A stretch of 12,983 nucleotides of DNA. Origin: an uncultured Marinicella sp. Its GTDB lineage: Bacteria; Pseudomonadota; Gammaproteobacteria; Xanthomonadales; Marinicellaceae. The stretch is from positions 1 to 12,983 of the forward strand of contig CALLLZ010000411.1 of NCBI GenBank assembly GCA_938008005.1, given 5' to 3'. Below are positions 1 to 5,428 of the stretch, piece after piece. The notes under the pieces were generated by a model. That model was not told the DNA's origin, made no database searches, and saw only the letters and a list, made by a program, of their open reading frames with translations. Both the position numbers and the translations under genes were made by a program. Within the stretch, counting starts at the first letter, position 1; every line of letters starts with the position of its first letter.

Positions 1-1012
1 TGTCTGGATATTTAATGATATTAAATTTAAATGCTTCGATTCTGTACTGGTTAACAAAGTCATAGAAGTTCATTTTTGCTTGAGAGTTAATTACTTTTGA
101 GAGTAAACGTGGGTTTATTGAAATTAAATCAGCCAGTTGCGCTAAATTTAAATCAGTATGTAAATAAGGTTTTTTGGCCTCCATAGTTTGAATTAGTTTC
201 TTAAAATCTTTAATGTGTTCACTGTCATCATATTCTGGCAATTTCGTTTTGTTTGATTCTGCAAAACCAACAACTTCTATCTCAGACCTGAGATAGCCTT
301 TGGTTCCGATCCAGTATGTAGTCAATGAAAGTAGAATCAAAAACGGATAATAGATATTAATGCGCATACTATCATGGTAGTAAATGACATCAACCGCTCT
401 TAAAGTAAACCACAAACAAAAGAATATTGAATATAAGATAATGGGTTTTTGTAACCAACTTAAAGTTCGATTGTGGGTATCTGAGTAATTGTTTTTCACC
501 CACTTCGCATAGCCGCTCAATAAATTAATACTTAAGAATAAATACAACAAAACCGAAAAGATGCCACCAAACTGTTGTATTAACCACAAAGCATCAAATC
601 TGTTTTGCGGTTGTTGAATAACAAAACCACTGACATTGGCATAATATGGGCTCAAATAATAAATCAACTCCATGAGTACTGGGACAAAATGTAATAAATC
701 TTTTTTTTTGAAGCGCTTATGAGGGTCTGATTCAGCCTTAGAATATAAGTACAATGAAGGGCCTAAACCATATAACAATTCAATTGAAAAAATTGGCCAA
801 TCATAAAACCTGAAAAAACCTATGTCATGTAATACCACCCTTAAAACAGGGAGCGTGTAAAACAACAACAACAGTGAAAGCAATACGTGAGCAGCATTCT
901 GATTCTTTTTGTTAAAAAATAACAATAGACTCAACAATAGACCATGTACAGCACCTACCAAAATGAGTAAATTAAAAAAATTTAGAGTCATCAAATTCAA
1001 ATCAGTGGTCAT
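1..1012 (-). CDS. Membrane-bound AraC-family transcriptional regulator, 7 TM + HTH (partial, C-terminus outside window)
   Basis: The reading frame is open from an ATG at 1012 to the window edge (337 codons) and is truncated only by the edge. The first ~236 residues hold about seven hydrophobic segments (roughly 9-32, 37-58, 65-87, 98-118, 136-166, 183-206, 213-236). A charged linker follows. From about residue 279 there is the first half of an AraC-type DNA-binding domain, seen in LNLAQLADLISINPRLLSKV and then INSQAKMNFYDFVNQYRIEAF; the second helix-turn-helix lies beyond the window. Membrane-embedded AraC regulators of this layout are known in Bacteroidetes and some gammaproteobacteria and are thought to couple a membrane signal to transcription. 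The signal here is unknown. No good ribosome site precedes the ATG, but a likely promoter ends only a few bases before it, so the message may be nearly leaderless. M8 is an alternative start. Confidence 0.85.
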   Translation of the reverse strand, partial: MTTDLNLMTLNFFNLLILVGAVHGLLLSLLLFFNKKNQNAAHVLLSLLLLFYTLPVLRVVLHDIGFFRFYDWPIFSIELLYGLGPSLYLYSKAESDPHKRFKKKDLLHFVPVLMELIYYLSPYYANVSGFVIQQPQNRFDALWLIQQFGGIFSVLLYLFLSINLLSGYAKWVKNNYSDTHNRTLSWLQKPIILYSIFFCLWFTLRAVDVIYYHDSMRINIYYPFLILLSLTTYWIGTKGYLRSEIEVVGFAESNKTKLPEYDDSEHIKDFKKLIQTMEAKKPYLHTDLNLAQLADLISINPRLLSKVINSQAKMNFYDFVNQYRIEAFKFNIIKYPD

Positions 1013-1023
1013 TTACCGTAAAT

Positions 1024-1052
1024 ATAGTAACAACCTTTAATTTCAATGTAAA
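1024..1052 (-). promoter_or_regulatory. Candidate sigma-70 promoter of the AraC-family gene
   Basis: On the minus strand a -35-like TTTACA (1052-1047) is followed after exactly 17 bp by TACTAT (1029-1024), preceded by a TGn extended -10 motif. The start of transcription would fall about 5-8 bases before the ATG at 1012, which would explain the missing Shine-Dalgarno sequence. This is a motif match only. Confidence 0.4.
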
Positions 1053-1100
1053 CCTACCCGACTTGTTAGAAAATATGGTTTTATTCAATCTATATATTCG

Positions 1101-1116
1101 TTGAATTTAAATTCAA
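1101..1116. promoter_or_regulatory. 16-bp perfect palindrome, possible operator
   Basis: TTGAATTTAAATTCAA is its own reverse complement. It lies about 50 bp upstream of the candidate promoter of the AraC-family gene, where an activator or autoregulator could bind. The surrounding DNA is very AT-rich, which raises the chance of a fortuitous palindrome. Confidence 0.3.
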
Positions 1117-1266
1117 AAAATATTATTAAAAAAGTTACCTCATTGTTATACCCTCTCGGATTCACAAGGTACTGAATGGCTTTTCAATATCACTTTCTAT
1201 CATTCCATCCATTCTAAACCGGCATTAAAAACCAGCAGAGTCATTGACATACTGGCGGTGAAGCCA

Positions 1267-2067
1267 CTATCCGGTAATGGGCAACCACTTAAATTGAACT
1301 TGGTAATCTACATCAGGCCCAGAATATATCAAACATTGCGCATCATGAGTGCAACCATCATTACTGAAACAGTCTGTGAAGCTGGGATTGATCGGATTTT
1401 GGATGTGAACCATATGCAAACCAGCATTACAGATGTTGCTGCCAAGTACATAAGCATAACCGGTGGTTTCATTGATAGTGATGTTGTGCGCACCCTGTAT
1501 CTGCGCCTTTTATAAACGTTATCAGACATGAATGTAACTGGTGCATTTTGCACATCCAATAACCGTGTTAAATTAAACATCTGCATCCCATGTAGAAGGT
1601 CATCTGCCACGATAAATGCATGTTCTTGGTAAGTTTTAATATCTCGCCAAACTCTGGATCCTCCATTAGTGGAGGGTAAATTGCTCAAATATACCGGACT
1701 TCATGGATCTGTAATCTCCACAAATGAGGTACCACTTGAAAGCCCCACTAAAGCAAAGTATCGAACACTTGCTTCATGTTTCCAACCCCAACTGTCAAAG
1801 CCTTGACAACCAACTTGACTGAGATCTAAATGCCCCAGTAAATCAACATTTTTACATTGAAAAATATTGGTTCGTCCATTGATACAGTTTTGCCCCCCTT
1901 ATATTTGTAACCTTTATATGGTTGGTTATGGGCTTTATGCATCATACCCACAAAATCCCAGTCTGGGTGTTGTTTATTAAGCTTGGCTGATTGGGTTAGC
2001 GTGTGACAAACCAGTGCAGTTAAATTTATTGCAACAGCAACCAACAACGCAGTAAGTATTTTTTCAT
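1267..2067 (-). pseudogene. Decayed choice-of-anchor B family protein gene (three frameshifts, one stop, C-terminal truncation)
   Basis: Reading the minus strand across frames gives a continuous choice-of-anchor B protein. It starts with a signal peptide (MKKILTALLVAVAINLTALV), then CINGRTNIFQCKNVDLLGHL, YFALVGLSSGTSFVEITDP, VWRDIKTYQEHAFIVADDLL, HGMQMFNLTRLLDVQNAPVT, GAHNITINETTGYAYVLG, CNAGLHMVHIQNPINPS and CTHDAQCLIYSGPDVDYQ. The order is typical of the family's beta-propeller-like secreted proteins. The frame breaks at three homopolymers: an A run at 2059-2064, a G run at 1893-1898 and an A run at 1508-1511. Each is repaired by adding one base. An in-frame TGA sits at 1703-1701, after TDP. 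Similarity stops near 1300 and a TAG follows at 1269-1267, giving about 267 reconstructed residues, whereas family members usually exceed 400. No intact open frame in this stretch stands for a separate gene. The remnant lies between the AraC regulator and folE2; its original function is unknown. Confidence 0.85.
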
Positions 2068-2316
2068 GTATATTCGCCAAATTATTACTCTATTGGCTTT
2101 GATTGTAGCCGCAAAAACCAATATTTCACAGAATCTATTAAATCTTTCGTTGTTTCTATGTAAATACTTGTTCAAAAAAATTCAGCTTCCCAAAACAATG
2201 TTGCATTGAAAATGCTCAGATAGATTATATTGTACTATGGAAAATTTTCTAATGGCTTGCTTACTCTCTTAAAGACTGCTGTTAAATCAACATACCTCAA
2301 TATCATCAATGCGAGC

Positions 2317-2352
2317 AGATAGTGTGAAAGTACAATTAAACACACATTATCT
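2317..2352. repeat. Imperfect inverted repeat next to the DnaA-box pair
   Basis: AGATAGTGTG at 2317 pairs with CACACATTATCT ending at 2352, with a two-base bulge. It directly abuts the first DnaA box. Confidence 0.35.
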
Positions 2353-2374
2353 TATCCACAAGAACTGTGGATAA
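2352..2374. promoter_or_regulatory. Two perfect DnaA boxes in inverted orientation
   Basis: TTATCCACA (2352-2360, plus) and TGTGGATAA (2366-2374, the same box on minus) are separated by 5 bp. TTATCCACA is the high-affinity DnaA box (R1/R4 type of E. coli oriC). A weaker relative, TGTGAACAA, follows at 2378-2386. The pair also forms a 9-bp stem with a 5-nt loop, but no U-tract follows, so a terminator is unlikely. Confidence 0.65.
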
Positions 2375-2391
2375 CTTTGTGAACAAGTCGA

Positions 2392-2424
2392 TTTCACCAC
2401 CTTAAATAGACAGCTGTGGTGAAA
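2392..2424. repeat. Inverted repeat TTTCACCAC / GTGGTGAAA
   Basis: The 9-bp arms at 2392-2400 and 2416-2424 are perfectly complementary across a 15-nt spacer. The arms are not DnaA boxes. The spacing could suit a dimeric DNA-binding protein. Confidence 0.5.
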
Positions 2425-2436
2425 CTTGATTCATTT

Positions 2437-2453
2437 TGGTTAAAAATTAACCA
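2437..2453. repeat. Inverted repeat TGGTTAA-AAA-TTAACCA
   Basis: Perfect 7-bp arms (2437-2443, 2447-2453) flank an AAA centre. It is the third perfect inverted repeat within about 100 bp. Confidence 0.5.
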
Positions 2454-2556
2454 TCACACTTATTTTCATATAATTCAACAACTTACAGTGTTTTTAAGAC
2501 ATTTAAAGTCAATTAATCAAAGTAAATTCTTGTTTTGTGACATTCAGATGAATTAA

Positions 2557-2565
2557 TGTGTATAA
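2557..2565 (-). promoter_or_regulatory. Third DnaA box, TTATACACA (R2 type)
   Basis: The plus strand reads TGTGTATAA, so the minus strand carries TTATACACA, the sequence of E. coli oriC box R2 and a match to the TTATNCACA consensus. It lies about 180 bp from the inverted pair, within AT-rich DNA. Confidence 0.5.
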
Positions 2566-2620
2566 AAATGAAAAATCAAGTTTTTATTCAAGTTTTTTCA
2601 ATTTAATTTGTATCGCTTAA

Positions 2621-3541
2621 TTACACGCTGTACGCTTCAGCCGTGGCATCGTGTGGGTGTAAAGACTCATGATGAGTCACCCGTAAATGAAATTGTTTAA
2701 CTGCTGGCTCTTTACTTAAGGTTTGTTTAATTCTTCTTGCTGCATCTTCACAAAACATCAGGTTTTGACCATTTCGTAAAGCGAAAGCTTGTTCATCTGC
2801 TCTTTTGACCGCAGCTTGAACGGCTGTTTGAAGTGAATTTTCAACTAAATCAATCATTTTGCGCAATGGAACCTGTGTTTGGTTATCAGCCAATTTAACT
2901 TTAATAACTGCCGAACTTCTTTGACTGTGAGGCGTGGCATTGATACCTTTTTCAGAACCCATCCAATCAACCACTGCCTGAAAATCAATATTTTCTGGAT
3001 CAAATTGCTGTTTGAAGTTCTCTTGAATCAACTGTCTTGCCAAAGCAGCGGAACATGGGCAAGTACTCGAGTAAGTAACTTGAAAACTCAGATACAAACT
3101 TAAACCAGTCTTTTTGCACTGCACCACTGATAGTTTAATAGGATATGATCGCCAGCCAGAATGATCACTGACCAAAGCCGGCCTTCTCAATAAAGCTTCG
3201 GCCTCAACTTCAATCAAAGCGTTTTGACTCAAACCTTTATGCGAGATCAGAAACTGTTTAGTCAGATCCTGTAATTGATTAAAATCAATAGGGTTGGCAC
3301 TGAAAGCTTTATCACAAGCCAAGTACAAACGTGACATGTGAATGCCTTTAGTAATCTCATCATCCAAGGACACTTCAGCACGAACCCTGGCAACAGTGGC
3401 GGGAACATCTACGTCTGCTGCCAGCTGTAATGGCATTTCTATATCACTCATACCAACCCATTGTAATTGACCGCCAATTTTGGCTTTTTCTTCGGCAGCA
3501 ATGTCTGGCAAGGTACAGGATTGGTTGGTTGAATCTAACAC
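2621..3541 (-). CDS. folE2: GTP cyclohydrolase FolE2 (type IB)
   Basis: FolE2 converts GTP to 7,8-dihydroneopterin triphosphate, the first step to tetrahydrofolate and queuosine, and can work without zinc, unlike FolE. The 306-residue product shows the family hallmarks: LPDIA near the N-terminus, HMSRLYL (68-74), STCPCSAALARQL (159-171) with the probable active-site Cys163, GSEKGINATPHSQRS (195-209) with His205, FCEDAAR (263-269) with Glu265, and HHESLHPHDA (290-299), the likely source of further metal ligands. Length is normal. The start is GTG at 3541: no ATG occurs in frame upstream before a stop, and the next Met (31) would cut off the conserved LPDIA segment. No clear Shine-Dalgarno precedes it. 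It lies 176 bp downstream of the methyltransferase on the same strand, with a likely terminator and its own weak promoter between. Confidence 0.95.
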   Translation of the reverse strand: MLDSTNQSCTLPDIAAEEKAKIGGQLQWVGMSDIEMPLQLAADVDVPATVARVRAEVSLDDEITKGIHMSRLYLACDKAFSANPIDFNQLQDLTKQFLISHKGLSQNALIEVEAEALLRRPALVSDHSGWRSYPIKLSVVQCKKTGLSLYLSFQVTYSSTCPCSAALARQLIQENFKQQFDPENIDFQAVVDWMGSEKGINATPHSQRSSAVIKVKLADNQTQVPLRKMIDLVENSLQTAVQAAVKRADEQAFALRNGQNLMFCEDAARRIKQTLSKEPAVKQFHLRVTHHESLHPHDATAEAYSV

Positions 3542-3580
3542 TGAATTGATTGAATATGGGTTAAGTTGATAATGCGGTCT

Positions 3581-3589
3581 ATCATACCA
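3581..3589 (-). promoter_or_regulatory. Candidate extended -10 element for folE2
   Basis: The minus strand reads TGGTATGAT, an extended -10 (TGn followed by TATGAT), about 40 bp before the folE2 GTG. No convincing -35 hexamer lies at the right distance, which is acceptable for extended -10 promoters. No Zur-type palindrome was recognised, so zinc control cannot be argued from sequence. Confidence 0.3.
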
Positions 3590-3592
3590 AAT

Positions 3593-3661
3593 TCAAGGAT
3601 GTGGAGGTTGTTTTCCTAAATATTTAAAACTTATAAGTAAAGGAGACTTTGATTTATTCAT
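3593..3661 (-). CDS. Possible 22-residue small ORF between the methyltransferase and folE2
   Basis: An ATG at 3661 opens a frame encoding MNKSKSPLLISFKYLGKQPP followed by HP and a stop. AAAGG lies 10-11 bases upstream and could serve as a ribosome site. The peptide is basic and proline-rich at its end and matches no family I recognise. It overlaps the candidate folE2 promoter region by position only and ends 51 bp before the folE2 start, so a leader peptide is conceivable. Chance occurrence of a frame this short is likely. Confidence 0.2.
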   Translation of the reverse strand: MNKSKSPLLISFKYLGKQPPHP

Positions 3662-3694
3662 GATTTTCTAACCTTTACAGGAACTATTGTTGGT

Positions 3695-3723
3695 GTAAAA
3701 GAATACTTGTAGAAGCACTACAA
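3695..3723 (-). terminator. Probable intrinsic terminator of the methyltransferase gene
   Basis: On the minus strand TTGTAG (3723-3718) pairs with CTACAA (3712-3707) around a 5-nt loop, followed by the T-rich stretch TATTCTTTT. The TAG stop codon of the methyltransferase is part of the stem. The stem is short (6 bp), so efficiency may be modest. Confidence 0.45.
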
Positions 3724-4848
3724 ATCTTGTAAGCGATTATTTTTGAAAGCAGTTAATTCGATGCTTAGGTTTTTAGTCGCTGCGATGGCTTTAAACTTAT
3801 CACCCATTTCATCAGGCATCACCAGTTTTTTCATCTCGCTGACTAACTCAAAATAACGTTGGTAATCGCCACTAGGATCTAACCATTGCTCAATTTTATT
3901 GGCCATCAAGAATTCTGCCTGCGTGGTAAATCCAACCACTTCTAAACCAGCGTCATTCATAGCTTCGGCGACTGCGGTGAAATCAACAAAAGCAGTTATG
4001 TCTTGCAAGCCTACATCCTGATACGGATTGAAGTTAGCCTGGTGTCGTTGGTAGCAAACCAAAGTACCCGTTGATCTTTGGGGGTGATAATAAGCAGGGC
4101 GACCATAACCATAATCAACCATCAATACCAGCCCTTTGTTCAGCTTGCCTACTACAGAGTCCATCCATACCGATAAATGCGGAATGAATTCAGATCGATA
4201 ACCTGAGCTGAGTTGTAAGTCCAATTGCTGAAGTTGTGTTAAAAGTAGAGGCTCAAAGGCATCCCACCTTTCAGTTAAACAACCCTTCTCATCAATCAGC
4301 ATTAACCGAAAAAACTGGCCTTCCTTAAATTGAAACACCTCAACCGACAACGCATCCAACACTTCATTGGCAAACACAATACCCTCAAAAAATTCCGTTG
4401 GCGGTGAATCAAGCCAAACCACTCGTTCGGAAAGTTCAGAAGGCAATTGAGCCACCTTTTCTTGTTGAACTTTTTTCAAATCTGCGCTCACTTCAAATAT
4501 CGCATAGCGTTCTGGTAGACTAGACAATTCATCCAAGGCTTGTAACACATCCACACAAAACTGACCGGTACCAGCACCCAATTCAACAATGATTGGTTCG
4601 GATAGATGTGGCAAAACTTCAGCAAAACAATTGGCATGACAACGAGCAAACAATTGCCCCATTTCTGGTGCTGTAACGAAATCACCGCTGGAGCCCAATT
4701 TAGTCAAACCAGCACTGTAATACCCCAATCCTGGCTCATACAATGCCATTTGCATAAACTCAGCAAAACTTATCGAACCTTTTTGTTTGATTTGTGAGGT
4801 GATTTTATGTTGCAATGAGCGATTGATTTCTAACCGTATATCGGACAT
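3718..4848 (-). CDS. SAM-dependent methyltransferase, COG1565/DUF185 (NDUFAF7-like)
   Basis: The 376-residue product belongs to the class I SAM methyltransferases related to mitochondrial NDUFAF7, which methylates an arginine of a complex I subunit; the bacterial substrate is not established. Visible motifs: FMQMALYEPGLGYY (31-44), GSSGDFVTAPEMGQLF (52-67), SAM-binding motif I VELGAGTGQF (88-97), FANEVLDAL (159-167), and DYGYGRPAYYHPQRSTGTL (245-263). All are typical and the length is normal. I chose ATG 4848 (MSDIRLE); the frame stays open to a TTG at 4890, but the extra 14 residues are uncharacteristic. The start codon is 7 bp from that of the divergent phosphopantetheinyl transferase gene, so its promoter must lie inside the neighbour's coding sequence. 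A stem-loop terminator overlaps its stop codon. Confidence 0.92.
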   Translation of the reverse strand: MSDIRLEINRSLQHKITSQIKQKGSISFAEFMQMALYEPGLGYYSAGLTKLGSSGDFVTAPEMGQLFARCHANCFAEVLPHLSEPIIVELGAGTGQFCVDVLQALDELSSLPERYAIFEVSADLKKVQQEKVAQLPSELSERVVWLDSPPTEFFEGIVFANEVLDALSVEVFQFKEGQFFRLMLIDEKGCLTERWDAFEPLLLTQLQQLDLQLSSGYRSEFIPHLSVWMDSVVGKLNKGLVLMVDYGYGRPAYYHPQRSTGTLVCYQRHQANFNPYQDVGLQDITAFVDFTAVAEAMNDAGLEVVGFTTQAEFLMANKIEQWLDPSGDYQRYFELVSEMKKLVMPDEMGDKFKAIAATKNLSIELTAFKNNRLQDL

Positions 4849-4855
4849 AATTTTA

Positions 4856-5425
4856 ATGAGTTTGGAGCTTAAAATTTGGTTGCACAACAACCCTTATGAT
4901 AAAAAGTCTGAGGCCAAGCCTCATTCGGATGCCATTTTACAACAGTTACTACAAAACGCATTGAATACTTCCAGTCCTTTTAAAATTTTTAAAAATGTCA
5001 ATGGTAAACCCTACACCAACGAACCAGTCTTTTTTTCACACAGTAACAGTAGAAACTTATATGCGTATGTTATATCAACTGATGCAGAGGTGGCCATTGA
5101 TATTGAAAGAATCAGACCACAGCATGATTTTATGCAACTGGCCAACCGTTATTTTCATACCAGCGAACAACAAGAACTGAGCCAATTATCAGCGAAACAC
5201 AAACAACTCAGGTTCTATCAGATGTGGACGAAAAAAGAAGCTTGGTGTAAATTAGAAGGCGGTAACCTTTGGTCGTATTTGAATCGCCCATTGACTGACC
5301 ATATGCTTAATGACCAACATGACAATTCAGCTTTTTTTACCAATATTGCTGATATTGACGGTTTTGCGGGTACGGTTGCCAGCCTCACAAAAATAAGTAA
5401 AATTTGGATTAACAACATCGCTTAA
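4856..5425 (+). CDS. 4'-phosphopantetheinyl transferase (Sfp/AcpT superfamily)
   Basis: The enzyme moves the phosphopantetheine arm of coenzyme A to a serine of an acyl- or peptidyl-carrier protein. The 189-residue product has the superfamily motifs in order: GKPY (50-53), FFSHS (59-63), VAIDIERI (79-86) with magnesium-binding Asp82 and Glu84, and MWTKKEAWCKLEGG (123-136) with the W-x-x-KEA core. Length suits a compact Sfp/Gsp-type enzyme. I chose ATG 4856 (MSLELKIW); the frame extends upstream to an ATG at 4787, but that extension is antisense to the methyltransferase and resembles nothing. No polyketide, nonribosomal or fatty-acid synthase gene is nearby, so the carrier protein cannot be named. 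The phospholipase D gene follows after 3 bp, suggesting co-transcription and translational coupling. Confidence 0.9.
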   Translation: MSLELKIWLHNNPYDKKSEAKPHSDAILQQLLQNALNTSSPFKIFKNVNGKPYTNEPVFFSHSNSRNLYAYVISTDAEVAIDIERIRPQHDFMQLANRYFHTSEQQELSQLSAKHKQLRFYQMWTKKEAWCKLEGGNLWSYLNRPLTDHMLNDQHDNSAFFTNIADIDGFAGTVASLTKISKIWINNIA

Positions 5426-5428
5426 CCT

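Larger units (their letters stand above)
2068..2620. other. 553-bp intergenic region with DnaA boxes and inverted repeats; no gene seen
   Basis: No convincing reading frame occurs on either strand. The left half (2068-2310) shows nothing distinctive. The middle (2317-2453) contains four inverted repeats, one built of two perfect DnaA boxes. The right part (2455-2620) is very AT-rich, holds a third DnaA box, and ends in two copies of TCAAGTTTTT (2576-2585 and 2588-2597) spaced 12 bp apart. There is no GATC cluster such as marks enterobacterial oriC. It lies between the 3' end of folE2 and the 5' end of the pseudogene, so part of it may once have been that gene's promoter. Confidence 0.7.

Noticed and set aside
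1258..1515. An 85-codon open frame on the plus strand
   Set aside because: It is antisense to the choice-of-anchor B remnant, whose minus-strand reading gives recognisable family motifs; the plus-strand product resembles nothing.
1329..1688. Separate 119-codon minus-strand gene
   Set aside because: It is the middle piece of the pseudogene; its N-terminal ~70 residues carry family motifs and the rest is out-of-frame translation after a homopolymer contraction.
1826..2080. Separate 84-residue secreted protein on the minus strand
   Set aside because: It starts at a TTG and continues into the pseudogene frame; adding one base to the A run gives a much better signal peptide (MKKILTALL) and another frameshift explains its end.
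2366..2374. DnaA-box palindrome as an intrinsic terminator
   Set aside because: The 9-bp stem is AT-rich and neither strand has a U-tract directly after it.
4787..4855. N-terminal extension of the phosphopantetheinyl transferase to ATG 4787
   Set aside because: The added residues lie antisense to the methyltransferase 5' end and lack any family similarity; ATG 4856 gives the normal N-terminus.
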